From Pseudomonas sp. LS-2 (GTDB taxonomy: Bacteria > Pseudomonadota > Gammaproteobacteria > Pseudomonadales > Pseudomonadaceae), in the NCBI RefSeq assembly GCF_003605735.1, contig NZ_QXTJ01000015.1, positions 304,058 through 345,076 of the forward strand: a DNA stretch of 41,019 nucleotides. The letters run 5' to 3'. Under the pieces are notes generated by a model, which was not told where the DNA came from, ran no database searches, and saw only the letters and a list, made by a program, of their open reading frames with translations. Shown one piece after another: positions 24,759-33,551 of the stretch. The number at the start of each line of letters is the position of its first letter. Within the stretch, counting starts at the first letter, position 1. A program made the translations under genes and the position numbers.

Positions 24759-25316
24759 CTACTTGGTCATGCGCTGATATTGAGCCGCCTTGAGAAAGAC
24801 GTCGGAATTGGCGGTGTCGTCCAGATACGCGAACACCTTGTCCATGGAGGTGGTGATCAGCACGCCGTCACCCTTCTCGGTTTCAATCGGCTGACCGTCG
24901 AAGACCTTTTGCTCGACCAGTTGCTGGATGCGTTCAAGGTCCAGGTCGTAGACCTCCAGTTCGTCGGCGGCATTGTCGTTGTCCACCAGGTCGAAACCGG
25001 CGATCACGTAGTTGGCGCCGTACTTTTCCGGCAGTGCCGCTGACAGGTACCAGCGGCTGCCGTGACGGGAAACGGTGAAGGTGTATTCGTCGCGACTCTT
25101 GCGATCACCCTTGCGGTAGCTCACCGCCTTGTACTGATTGGCGCCGGCGCGACTGATCTCGAGCTCCAGCGGTTCGCCCCAGGCGTTCTTGCTGGTCCAG
25201 GTACCGAGCAGCTTGGGCGGCGCGGTATCGCTGGTAGGAATCGGATCCTTGAAAGTCACCAGGCATCCGCTTAACAGCGCGAACGACAAGGCGAGCAAGA
25301 CGCTCCAGACTTTCAT
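24759..25316 (-). CDS. Lipoprotein, unknown function
   Basis: 185 residues from the ATG at 25316, preceded by AGGAG at a good distance. The lipobox LLSGC has Cys18. The mature part starts TFKDPIPTSDTAPPKLLGTW and looks like a compact beta domain (LGTWTSKNAWGEPLELEISRAG...YKAVSYRKGD), then an acidic helical C-terminus. It resembles lipocalin-like 'LGTW' openings, but I do not recognise the family. It is between a TetR gene and the DUF1704 gene, all leftward, so the three may be co-regulated. Confidence 0.8.
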   Translation of the reverse strand: MKVWSVLLALSFALLSGCLVTFKDPIPTSDTAPPKLLGTWTSKNAWGEPLELEISRAGANQYKAVSYRKGDRKSRDEYTFTVSRHGSRWYLSAALPEKYGANYVIAGFDLVDNDNAADELEVYDLDLERIQQLVEQKVFDGQPIETEKGDGVLITTSMDKVFAYLDDTANSDVFLKAAQYQRMTK

Positions 25317-25358
25317 CGCTTCTCCTGAACGTGAGCCCTTGAACATCGAGCCCTGAAA

Positions 25359-26099
25359 TTATGCGGTGCACACAGCCATCGGCCTGGCAGTACCCAGCAC
25401 CAGATGCATCTGGCGAGTAAGAATAGCGAGCATTTCCTCGTCTGCTTCGGGGCGCGGCCCCTCCAGCAGCCCCTGATATTCCATCCGGCCGATAATCCCC
25501 GTCAACACTTGCGCATCCAGTTGCGGCTGGGCAGAGCCCATCACCTCGAGAAACTGGGCACTTCCCTGCAGCAGTATCTCTTGATGTGCACTGACCAAAG
25601 GCGCCAAGCGTGGGTTGATCAGTGCTTCGAGGCGGAACGCGTGCTCGGCGATCAACTGATCGCGACGGGTCTGCAGCTGATGGCGCACGTATTCCATGGT
25701 CATGCGTGCGATCTCATCGGCCAGACGCGCACGGGCTTCGGCGCTGCCATCGTTGCGCGCAACCATTTCCCTTAGCAGCGCTTCGGTGTTGGTCCACAAC
25801 TTGGCCATATAAGCCGCACTGCGTTCGACGTATTGGGCGAAGGCATCGGTGAGCAAGTCATCGATGTCCTTGAAGTAATAGGTGGTGGCGGATAGCGGCA
25901 CTTGCGCTTCGGCAGCCACGGCACGGTGACGCACAGCACGCACGCCATCGCGGATGAGGATGCGCATGGCAGCGTCGAGGATCTGCTGGCGGCGCTGTTC
26001 GCTTCCCTGTCGGCTCGCCTTGCGGCCTTGATACTGAACGCTCTGTGCGACTGCCGTGGCAAGGCCAGCGGCTCCCTTTTGAGGGATCATGCGGTTCAC
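25359..26099 (-). CDS. TetR-family regulator
   Basis: 246 residues. A GTG at 26099 has AAGGA 9 bp upstream; the ATG at 26090 is the alternative. After a 30-residue basic N-terminal extension, EQRRQQILDAAMRILIRDGVRAVRHRAVAAEAQVPLSATTYYF forms the TetR helix-turn-helix with the 'TYYF' ending common in TetRs of lipid or envelope genes. The C-terminal ligand domain is not assignable. By position it corresponds to PA3699. It lies directly upstream of the lipoprotein/DUF1704 pair and may control them. REP units lie upstream. Confidence 0.83.
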   Translation of the reverse strand: MNRMIPQKGAAGLATAVAQSVQYQGRKASRQGSEQRRQQILDAAMRILIRDGVRAVRHRAVAAEAQVPLSATTYYFKDIDDLLTDAFAQYVERSAAYMAKLWTNTEALLREMVARNDGSAEARARLADEIARMTMEYVRHQLQTRRDQLIAEHAFRLEALINPRLAPLVSAHQEILLQGSAQFLEVMGSAQPQLDAQVLTGIIGRMEYQGLLEGPRPEADEEMLAILTRQMHLVLGTARPMAVCTA

Positions 26100-26170
26100 G
26101 ACAGGTTTTCCTTTTCTTGAGTCATTGAATTGGGCGTAGCTCAGGGAATCTCGGTGCCTGCGCGGACGCT

Positions 26171-26300
26171 GTCGCGGACAAGCTCGCTCCTACAATAGAC
26201 CGCGCGTCCCTGTAGGAGTGAGCTTGCTCGCGATAGCGGAGTGTCTGGCCATGCAGCGTTCTCTGGAAGACCGCTATCGCGAGCAAGCTCACTCCTACAG
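26171..26300. repeat. Cluster of three REP units
   Basis: Unit 1 at 26171-26194 (GCGGACAAGCTCGCTCCTACA). Units 2 and 3 at 26210-26239 and 26271-26300 are a perfect 30-bp inverted repeat with core GTGAGCTTGCTCGCGATAGC. Units 2 and 3 form a classic REPIN; unit 1 is an extra diverged copy. The cluster lies between the TetR gene and the lysS terminator. Confidence 0.92.
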
Positions 26301-26324
26301 GTGTCGTCGGTGGCAACGGACAAA

Positions 26325-26351
26325 AAAAAGCCGCCCTGCTCAGGCGGCTTG
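26325..26351 (-). terminator. Terminator after lysS
   Basis: AAGCCGCC-TGAGCAG-GGCGGCTT read on the minus strand, followed by an unbroken run of T residues. Strong intrinsic terminator 12 bp after the lysS stop. Confidence 0.93.
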
Positions 26352-26362
26352 TTTTGCATCAT

Positions 26363-27865
26363 TTACGCTTGCGGCCGCATGTGCGGGAACAGGATGACGT
26401 CGCGGATCGACGGCGAATTGGTCAGCAGCATCACCAGACGGTCGATACCGATACCCTCGCCCGCTGTCGGCGGCATGCCGTATTCCAGCGCACGGACGAA
26501 GTCAGCGTCGTAGTGCATGGCTTCGTCGTCGCCGGCGTCCTTGTCGGCCACCTGAGCCATGAAGCGCTCGGCCTGGTCTTCCGCGTCGTTCAACTCGGAA
26601 TAGGCGTTGGCGATTTCACGGCCACCGATGAACAGCTCGAAGCGGTCGGTGACGTTCGGGTTGTCGTCGTTGCGACGGGCCAGCGGCGACACTTCGAACG
26701 GGTACTGAGTAATGAAGTGCGGCTGCTCCAGCTTGTGCTCGACCAGTTCTTCGAAAATCATCACCTGCAGCTTGCCCAGACCTTCGAAGCCCAGCACCTT
26801 GGCGCCGGCTTTCTTGGCGATGGCGCGAGCCTTGTCGATGTCGTTCAGGTCCTCGGCGGTCAACTCAGGGTTGTACTTGAGGATCGAGTCGAACACCGAC
26901 AGACGCGCGAACGGCTCACCGAAGTGGAACACCTTGTCGCCGTACGGCACGTCGGTGCTGCCCAGAACCAGCTGAGCCAGTTCGCGGAACAGCTCTTCGG
27001 TCAGGTCCATGTTGTCTTCGTAGTCGGCGTAAGCCTGGTAGAACTCCAACATGGTGAATTCAGGGTTGTGACGCGTCGAAACGCCTTCGTTACGGAAGTT
27101 GCGGTTGATCTCGAACACCTTCTCGAAACCGCCAACCACCAGACGCTTGAGGTAGAGCTCAGGCGCGATACGCAGGAACATTTCCATGTCCAGGGCGTTG
27201 TGGTGGGTTTCGAAAGGCTTGGCCGCCGCGCCGCCAGGAATGGTCTGCAGCATCGGGGTCTCGACTTCCAGGAAGTCACGCTTCATCAGGAAGCTGCGAA
27301 TGTGCGCGATGACCTGGGAGCGCACGCGGAAAGTCTGACGCACATCTTCGTTGACGATCAGGTCTACGTAACGCTGACGATAACGCTGCTCGGTGTCGGT
27401 CAGGCCGTGGTGCTTGTCCGGCAGCGGACGCAGTGACTTGGTCAGCAGGCGCACGGAGGTCATCTCGACGTACAGGTCGCCCTTGCCGGAACGCGCCAGA
27501 GTACCTTCGGCGGCAATGATGTCGCCCATGTCCCAAGTCTTGACCGCGGCCAGGGTATCTTCAGACAGGGTCTTGCGGTTGACGTAGACCTGGATGCGAC
27601 CGGTCATGTCCTGGATCACCATGAACGAACCACGGTTGAGCATGATGCGACCGGCAACCTTGACCGGAATCGCCGCCTCGGCCAGTTCTTCCTTGGTCTT
27701 GTCCGCATACTGCTTCTGCAGGTCGTTGCAGTAGTTCTCGCGGCGGAAGTCGTTCGGGAAGGCATTACCCTTGGCGCGCTCGGCAGCAAGCTTTTCCTTG
27801 CGCAAGGCGATCAGGGCGTTTTCTTCCTGTTGCTGGGCTTGCGGGTCGAGTTGTTGGTCGCTCAT
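26363..27865 (-). CDS. lysS: Lysyl-tRNA synthetase, class II
   Basis: 500 residues. It charges tRNA-Lys with lysine. After a Gln-rich start ([16 protein letters not shown]), the N-terminal OB-fold anticodon domain covers about residues 60-150. Class II motif 2 is [26 protein letters not shown], and motif 3 is [24 protein letters not shown]. Length and order are standard for LysS. It lies 115 bp downstream of prfB on the same strand, the conserved prfB-lysS pair; the gap carries a GC-rich inverted repeat (GGCCGGC/GCCGGCC) but no clear terminator, so co-transcription is likely. Confidence 0.97.
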   Translation of the reverse strand: MSDQQLDPQAQQQEENALIALRKEKLAAERAKGNAFPNDFRRENYCNDLQKQYADKTKEELAEAAIPVKVAGRIMLNRGSFMVIQDMTGRIQVYVNRKTLSEDTLAAVKTWDMGDIIAAEGTLARSGKGDLYVEMTSVRLLTKSLRPLPDKHHGLTDTEQRYRQRYVDLIVNEDVRQTFRVRSQVIAHIRSFLMKRDFLEVETPMLQTIPGGAAAKPFETHHNALDMEMFLRIAPELYLKRLVVGGFEKVFEINRNFRNEGVSTRHNPEFTMLEFYQAYADYEDNMDLTEELFRELAQLVLGSTDVPYGDKVFHFGEPFARLSVFDSILKYNPELTAEDLNDIDKARAIAKKAGAKVLGFEGLGKLQVMIFEELVEHKLEQPHFITQYPFEVSPLARRNDDNPNVTDRFELFIGGREIANAYSELNDAEDQAERFMAQVADKDAGDDEAMHYDADFVRALEYGMPPTAGEGIGIDRLVMLLTNSPSIRDVILFPHMRPQA

Positions 27866-27980
27866 GTCTTTAGATTTTCCATCACAGGTTCGTTACCCCC
27901 GCCCAGCCTGAATCAGGCGACGGGGATCGCAGGCCGGCTGCGCCACGGTGACGCGCCGGCCGGCAACAGTGGTGTTGCGA

Positions 27981-29076
27981 TTACAGCCCTTGTTTCAGGC
28001 TCGCGATCAGGTATTCGTCGAGGTCGCCGTCGAGCACTTTGTCGCAGTCGCTGCGTTCTACGCTGGTGCGCAGGTCCTTGATGCGCGAGGCATCGAGCAC
28101 GTACGAGCGGATCTGGTGACCCCAGCCGATATCCGATTTGGTGTCCTCCAGCGCTTGCGAGGCCGCGTTGCGTTTCTGAACTTCCTGCTCGTACAAACGC
28201 GCCCGCAACATTTTCATCGCGGTGTCTTTGTTGGCGTGCTGGGAACGTTCGTTCTGGCAGCTGACCACGGTGTTGGTCGGTACGTGGGTGATACGTACTG
28301 CCGAGTCAGTGGTGTTTACGTGCTGACCACCGGCACCGGATGAACGATAGGTGTCGATGCGCAGGTCTGCCGGATTGATGTCGATTTCGATGTTGTCATC
28401 GATTTCCGGCGACACGAATACCGCGGAGAACGAGGTGTGGCGACGGTTGCCGGAGTCGAACGGGCTTTTGCGCACCAGGCGGTGCACGCCGATTTCGGTA
28501 CGCAGCCAGCCGAAGGCGTATTCGCCCTTGATGTGCACGGTAGCGCCCTTGATACCGGCGACTTCACCGGCCGACAGCTCCATGATGGTCGCATCGAAGC
28601 CGCGTTTGTCGGCCCAGCGCAGGTACATGCGCAGCAGGATGTTGGCCCAGTCCTGCGCCTCGGTACCGCCGGAACCGGCCTGGATATCGAGGTAGGCGTT
28701 GTTTTGGTCCATCTCACCGCTGAACATGCGGCGGAATTCGAGTTTTTCCAGCGACTCGCGCAGGCGGTCGACTTCCGTGACGACATCGGCAACCGCGCCT
28801 TCGTCATCTTCTTCGACGGCCATGTCCAGCAAGTCTCTGGCGTCAGCCAGGCCGGAACTCATTTCATCGAGGGTGTCGACGATCTGCGCCAGCAGGGAGC
28901 GTTCACGGCCCAGTTCCTGGGCGTACGAAGGGTTGTTCCAGACAGCCGGATCTTCGAGCTCGCGGTTTACTTCGGTCAGACGATCATGTTTGTGATCGTA
29001 GTCAAAGATACCCCCGAATGGCTTCGGAGCGCTCGGACAGGTCCTTGATGCTGTTTAGGATCGGGTTGATTTCCAT
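27981..29076 (-). CDS. prfB: Peptide chain release factor 2, programmed +1 frameshift
   Basis: 364 residues after frameshifting. Translation starts at the ATG at 29076 ([20 protein letters not shown]) and meets an in-frame TGA at 29004-29002 after 24 codons. The sequence GGGGGTATCTTTGAC, with an internal Shine-Dalgarno-like GGGGG, is the classic autoregulatory frameshift site: at low RF2 the ribosome slips from CTT TGA C to read GAC in the +1 frame and continues from 29003 to 27981. RF2 releases peptides at UGA and UAA. The tripeptide discriminator SPF ([10 protein letters not shown]) and the catalytic GGQ ([10 protein letters not shown]) are present. This is one intact gene, not a pseudogene. 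Confidence 0.97.
28997..29018 (-). promoter_or_regulatory. prfB frameshift site
   Basis: On the minus strand CGGGGGTATCTTTGAC: a Shine-Dalgarno-like G-run three bases before the slippery CTT, then UGA followed by C (the poor-termination context). Standard RF2 autoregulation. Confidence 0.95.
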
Positions 29077-29227
29077 GGTGGGCAGCACTCGCAGGCGAAA
29101 TTTTCAAAGCCGGCGAGTATACCCCAGCCATAGCGTCTGTGGCAGTCCGTTGGGCAGCGCTGGCCTGATCAGTTCACGGCCAGCCATCGGGGCAAGCGCC
29201 GCCCCTCGGGCGACTTCACGCATAGCG

Positions 29228-29252
29228 AATCGCGATTGACCCAATCGCGAAT
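29228..29252. promoter_or_regulatory. Inverted repeat in the prfB/halovibrin-like gene gap
   Basis: AATCGCGATTG-acc-CAATCGCGAAT lies in the 259-bp gap between the divergent genes, with each arm itself containing the palindrome TCGCGA. It could be an operator for the accessory gene. No convincing promoter boxes were picked out. Confidence 0.35.
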
Positions 29253-29335
29253 CAATATAGGGCATTACAACTGCGTTCCCATACTGAATCAAGGAGTCAT
29301 TACCCACACATCACGACCAACGACATGGAGGTCAC

Positions 29336-31456
29336 ATGACACGCTTGCCAATGCTCATTCTCGCGGCACTCGCAGTTCTGTGCGCGTTAACCAATGTTCA
29401 AGCCGATACGAAAACCTGCAATTGCACCTGCCAGTGCGCCACGCCCTCGAATGCGCTCTCCGGCGCGGGCAGCGTCTTTGCCATACCCAAGCCTCCGCCG
29501 CCTGTTTTGGCCGAGGCTGTCAATAATGAGCTGGACCTGCAAACATTAGGCGCAGCGGACGCCACCATTGAAGTCACCTATCCGGAAATCGCCGACGGCC
29601 ACACCATGGGCCTGTATTGGACCAGCGCCGTTCAGCAGTACCGCGCCCCTGTGCACACGGTCAAAGGCGGGGAAAAGACCGTGACATTCAAGATACCCAA
29701 CGCCACGGTCGTCAAGGACCTCAACCTGTCGCCGGTAGTGACCGCCAGTGTTGGCGTAGCCAACGAGTCACTGGTGATCTCACAGCCACTGACGTTCAAG
29801 GTGGTCAGCGGCGCAGCGCCAGGGAAATACCCCCAACCTACGTTGCCCACTATCGGGGATAATCAAGTGGATATCGGCGCACTCACCGAAGATTTGAAGG
29901 TCAGTGTGCATTACCCCACCATGGCCCAGGGTCAGGTCGTCAAAGTTCTTTGGCGAGGGACGACCTCATACGATACGCCGCTGCGAATCTCTCCGGACGG
30001 CAACCCGCTCGAGTTCACGATTCCACAAGCGACTGTCGCAGCCAGCCTCGGCACACCCGTGAACCTGCGCTACGAAGTCACGCTTGATGGACAAGCGGGT
30101 GAGTCCTCTGACCCGGCACCGGTCAACGTTATCTTGAGAACGTTAGGCACCTCCCCTGTCGTCGCTGGCGCAGCGAACGGAGTCGTCGATTTGCGTAACC
30201 TGATGGGCAACGGCCTCAAAGTGACTTACACCTATCCCGGAATAGCGGCAGGGCATACGGTGGGCATCCGCTGGGTGGGCGACCCCGCTTATGACACACC
30301 GCATCCTGCGATCGGCGAGACCCCGCGTCCGCTGGAATTCACCATTCCTTACGACAAGGTCCGGCTGGAAAAAGACAAAACGGTCGCTGTCACCGCCAGC
30401 GTCGGGACAGGCGATGGGCATCTGGCCGTATCACCGGCGCTGTCGTTGGAAATCGTCGATACCCGGCCCAAAGGCGAAGAAATCGCCGACGACCTGAATC
30501 GCCGTTACAACGACACCGCAGCATCATGCGCCAATAACCAGCCGTCCTATTACTGCAATGGGGTCACCACTCGAGGAACGGTAAACGCAGCGTACGACCC
30601 ATGGGATCCAAGCCCCACGCAGATCGGCAAAGGTTCGATTTCCTTCTCGCACTTGAGAAAAGACTCAAAAGTCTCGCTACCTGCACGAAACAGCGGTTTC
30701 GCCTTGTTTACTCAGGAGGAGGCAATTGCTCAAGGCAAACACTTCGAGTATCTGTGTTCATACCCTCATGATGCCTGGACCGATCTGGTGGGAAGGCCCG
30801 GGAATGGATGCGGACTTCAGCCAAGAGCCAACGAGGCGTTGATCAATGCGCTAACGGCTAATCCCGGATTGGCAGCCCGGCTCAAAGCCGATGATGCGTT
30901 GGTGGAAAGATTGACGAACAGCCAGGACCAAACCGGCCCGCTCGCCGCCGATCCGGAATTGGCGAAGCTGCTTGGCGCAACGCCTGACATAGGGGCTCTT
31001 CTCAGGGAAAACCAACGTAACGTCGAAACGTGGAAGGCTGCGCCCAGCCTCGTCGACATCAGCACCTGCGCCAGGGTAAACGCGGGTACCCTGGCAGGGT
31101 GGAACACGTACACCCGCAAACTGACACATCCGTCTCATCAGTGCTCGCTGAGTGCACAGGATGCGGCGCAGTTTGCGGTAAGTCTCAAAGCCCGCGAGTA
31201 CCCGATGCCAGTGATGTACAGCACCTGGAACGAGCTGCTGATCAAAATCTGGCCCACTGGAGTTCCTGCACGGTTGCCACTGCAAGCTTTCTACTATTTG
31301 AATGCAACCGGTCTGCCTGAAGCCAAGGTTTATCAACAGAAATATGCTGCCAGAACGGGAGGGTTGTGGTTACCCGTCATCAAGCTCGATCCGGCGAAGT
31401 TCAATGGCAACCCCTTCAGCTACAGCGCCACGGACCAAGCCGTACAGCAACCATAA
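29336..31456 (+). CDS. Secreted Ig-repeat protein with C-terminal halovibrin-like (HvnA) domain
   Basis: 706 residues, ATG at 29336 with GGAGGT 4 bp upstream. Residues 1-23 are a signal peptide (cleavage after VQA), and the mature N-terminus carries a CxCxCxC cluster (CNCTCQC, 28-34). Three Ig/invasin-like repeats follow at about 63-157, 175-267 and 281-374, each with a (V/I)xYPxxxxGxxV(G/K)(I/V)xW core and an (E/T)FTIP or FKIP segment. Residues about 380-700 resemble the halovibrin HvnA family: DLNRRYNDTAASC, YYCNGVTTRGT, SFSHLRKDSK, LPLQAFYYLN and a final LWLPVIKLD. Vibrio fischeri HvnA/HvnB are secreted NAD+-glycohydrolases. A helical segment at about 497-570 seems inserted in the domain. 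The gene stands alone between prfB and wspR, where P. aeruginosa has none, so it looks acquired. The halovibrin call is from memory of the family pattern. Confidence 0.62.
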   Translation: MTRLPMLILAALAVLCALTNVQADTKTCNCTCQCATPSNALSGAGSVFAIPKPPPPVLAEAVNNELDLQTLGAADATIEVTYPEIADGHTMGLYWTSAVQQYRAPVHTVKGGEKTVTFKIPNATVVKDLNLSPVVTASVGVANESLVISQPLTFKVVSGAAPGKYPQPTLPTIGDNQVDIGALTEDLKVSVHYPTMAQGQVVKVLWRGTTSYDTPLRISPDGNPLEFTIPQATVAASLGTPVNLRYEVTLDGQAGESSDPAPVNVILRTLGTSPVVAGAANGVVDLRNLMGNGLKVTYTYPGIAAGHTVGIRWVGDPAYDTPHPAIGETPRPLEFTIPYDKVRLEKDKTVAVTASVGTGDGHLAVSPALSLEIVDTRPKGEEIADDLNRRYNDTAASCANNQPSYYCNGVTTRGTVNAAYDPWDPSPTQIGKGSISFSHLRKDSKVSLPARNSGFALFTQEEAIAQGKHFEYLCSYPHDAWTDLVGRPGNGCGLQPRANEALINALTANPGLAARLKADDALVERLTNSQDQTGPLAADPELAKLLGATPDIGALLRENQRNVETWKAAPSLVDISTCARVNAGTLAGWNTYTRKLTHPSHQCSLSAQDAAQFAVSLKAREYPMPVMYSTWNELLIKIWPTGVPARLPLQAFYYLNATGLPEAKVYQQKYAARTGGLWLPVIKLDPAKFNGNPFSYSATDQAVQQP

Positions 31457-31469
31457 AACCGCAACACCG

Positions 31470-31491
31470 GGGCCGGACGCTAGTCCGGCCC
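31470..31491. terminator. Hairpin between the convergent halovibrin-like gene and wspR
   Basis: Perfect stem GGGCCGGAC / GTCCGGCCC with loop GCTA, sited 13 bp after one stop and touching the wspR stop codon. No T run on either side, so its efficiency as a terminator is uncertain. Confidence 0.5.
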
Positions 31492-32495
31492 TACCCCACC
31501 GCCACCTGATTGCGGCCATTGTGTTTGGCCGCATACAGGCCCTGATCCGCACTCTGAATCAACTGACGGCTGTGGCTGCCGACCGGAGGGACGATGGTCG
31601 CCAGGCCGATGCTTACCGTCAGGCTGGCGCCTTCGCTTGGGGCGATGTGCGGGATGTTCATGCTGGCAACGGTCTGGCGCAGTTTCTCCGCCAGCAGCCG
31701 TGCGCCACCCGGCGACGTATTGGGCAGCACCAGTGCGAACTCTTCGCCGCCGTATCGCGCCGGCAGATCCGAAGGACGACTGCTGCTGGCGCGAATGGCC
31801 TTGGCGACTTGGCGCAGGGCTTCATCGCCCTCCAGATGGCCGAAGTTGTCGTTGTAGGCCTTGAAGTAGTCGACGTCGATCATCATCAGCGACAGCTGGG
31901 TCTGCTCACGAATAGCGCGGCGCCATTCCAGTTCCAGGTACTCGTCGAAGTGCCGGCGATTGGACAGCCCGGTCAGGCCGTCGGAGTTCATCAGGCGCTG
32001 CAACACCAAGTTGGTGTCCAGCAACTGCTGCTGACTGACACGCAATGCGCGATAGGCTTCATCTCGCTGCAACAAGGTCATATAGGAACGCGAGTGGTAG
32101 CGAATGCGCGCGACCAGTTCGATGTTGTCCGGCAGTTTGACCAGGTAATCGTTGGCACCCGCCGCGAAGGCCGCGCTCTTGATCATCGGGTCCTCCTTGG
32201 TGGAGAGGACAATGATCGGGATGTCGCGAGTGATCGGGTTGTTGCGGTATTCGCGCACCAGCGTCAGACCGTCCAGACCGGGCATCACCAGGTCCTGCAG
32301 AATCACCGTCGGCTTGATCTGGATCGCCTGGGCGATGGCCTGATGAGGGTCGGCGCAAAAGTGAAAATCAATGTTTTCCTCATTCGCCAGCCCGCGCCGG
32401 ACTGCCTCGCCAATCATCGCCTGATCGTCGACCAGCAACACCATGGCAGCGTTTTCATCCGTGGCGTTCAAATCGTCCAGCTGCAAATCATGCAT
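31491..32495 (-). CDS. wspR: Diguanylate cyclase response regulator WspR
   Basis: 334 residues, ATG at 32495 with AGGAG upstream. Output of the Wsp surface-sensing pathway: when phosphorylated by WspE it makes cyclic di-GMP from two GTP, raising exopolysaccharide and biofilm formation. The receiver domain spans about 18-135, with acceptor Asp68 in [13 protein letters not shown] and acidic pair VDD near 22-24. A helical stalk follows, then the GGDEF domain with GGEEF at 249-253. An inhibitory I-site RxxD is present as RPSD (240-243), five residues before GGEEF, so product inhibition should work. Last gene of the operon, 45 bp after wspF. Confidence 0.97.
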   Translation of the reverse strand: MHDLQLDDLNATDENAAMVLLVDDQAMIGEAVRRGLANEENIDFHFCADPHQAIAQAIQIKPTVILQDLVMPGLDGLTLVREYRNNPITRDIPIIVLSTKEDPMIKSAAFAAGANDYLVKLPDNIELVARIRYHSRSYMTLLQRDEAYRALRVSQQQLLDTNLVLQRLMNSDGLTGLSNRRHFDEYLELEWRRAIREQTQLSLMMIDVDYFKAYNDNFGHLEGDEALRQVAKAIRASSSRPSDLPARYGGEEFALVLPNTSPGGARLLAEKLRQTVASMNIPHIAPSEGASLTVSIGLATIVPPVGSHSRQLIQSADQGLYAAKHNGRNQVAVG

Positions 32496-32540
32496 TCAGG
32501 TTCTCCTGGTCACAGGCGGGCTGTGAAATCACCTGGAAAT

Positions 32541-33551
32541 TCATTGGGTGAAAACCTCTATGAGTCGAGGTGCAATCGTGTCCAGCGAGCGAATTTCCAC
32601 GGCGGCGTCGATAGCGGCGGCCGCTTTGGGCATACCGTACACCGCGCAGCTTTGCTGGTTCTGGGCAATGGTGAGGAAACCCCGCTGGCGCATCAGCTTG
32701 AGTCCCTGTGCGCCATCGCGCCCCATCCCCGTCAACAGAACGCCCACTGCATCACCGCTCCAATAGCTGGCCACGCTCTCGAAGAACACATCGATAGAAG
32801 GCCTGTAAATTTCGTTCACTGGCTCGGCGGTATACGCCAGGGTGCCGTTCTTCATCAGACGAATATGATGATTGGTCCCCGCCAGCAGTACGGCCCCGCT
32901 TTGCGGCGGCTCGCCGTCACGGGCCAGTCGAACGTCCAGGCCCGAAGAACTGCTCAACCACTGCGCCATCCCGGCGGCAAACACTTGATCCACGTGCTGA
33001 ACCAGCACGATGGCTGCCGAGAAATGCTTCGGCAACCCCTTGAGCAGCACTTCCAGCGCTGCCGGGCCACCTGCGGACGAACCGATGGCGACCAGTCCCT
33101 GACGCTGGGCGGCTTCGCGCAACGGCGGCGGCGCAGGGCGCACGCGACTGTCACGCTGACCAATGAGCCAGCCTATATTAAGTATCTTGCGTAACAAAGG
33201 TGCGGCAGCATCCTTGGGGTCGCCGGCGCCAATGGCCGGCGTGTCCACGACGTCCAGCGCACCGTGGCCCATGGCCTCGAACACCCGATGCACGTTCTGC
33301 TCGCGATCCACCGTCACAATCACGATGGCGCACGGCGTGGCGGCCATGATACGTCGAGTGGCCTCCACCCCGTCCATCACCGGCATGATCAAATCCATCA
33401 GGATCAGGTCCGGCGTGAGTTCGGCGCAGCGTTGCACCGCCTCCAGGCCGTCGCTCGCCACCCACATCACCTGATGCGCGGGCTCGAAAGCCAGTGCACG
33501 ACGCAATGCTTCGACTGCCATGGGCATGTCGTTGACGATGGCGATCTTCAT
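32541..33551 (-). CDS. wspF: CheB-type protein-glutamate methylesterase WspF
   Basis: 336 residues. It removes methyl groups from the receptor WspA and so lowers signalling; loss of WspF gives the wrinkly, high c-di-GMP phenotype. The N-terminal receiver has Asp53 in LILMDLIMPVMDG. The C-terminal esterase domain has the catalytic triad Ser159 (AIGSSAGGP), His186 (LVQHVDQ) and Asp279 (GMGRDGAQG). Both domains look intact, so the brake should function in this strain. The ATG overlaps the wspE stop by 4 bp. Confidence 0.97.
   Translation of the reverse strand: MKIAIVNDMPMAVEALRRALAFEPAHQVMWVASDGLEAVQRCAELTPDLILMDLIMPVMDGVEATRRIMAATPCAIVIVTVDREQNVHRVFEAMGHGALDVVDTPAIGAGDPKDAAAPLLRKILNIGWLIGQRDSRVRPAPPPLREAAQRQGLVAIGSSAGGPAALEVLLKGLPKHFSAAIVLVQHVDQVFAAGMAQWLSSSSGLDVRLARDGEPPQSGAVLLAGTNHHIRLMKNGTLAYTAEPVNEIYRPSIDVFFESVASYWSGDAVGVLLTGMGRDGAQGLKLMRQRGFLTIAQNQQSCAVYGMPKAAAAIDAAVEIRSLDTIAPRLIEVFTQ

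Noticed and set aside
26354..27436. Plus-strand open frame of 360 codons opposite lysS
   Set aside because: Antisense shadow of a complete lysS; no start signals or recognisable domain.
28316..28862. prfB as a truncated gene or pseudogene
   Set aside because: The interrupting TGA is the programmed frameshift site, with all hallmark bases present.
31302..33194. Plus-strand open frame of 630 codons opposite wspR/wspF
   Set aside because: It overlaps the end of the halovibrin-like gene and runs antisense to two intact wsp genes; no domain is visible.
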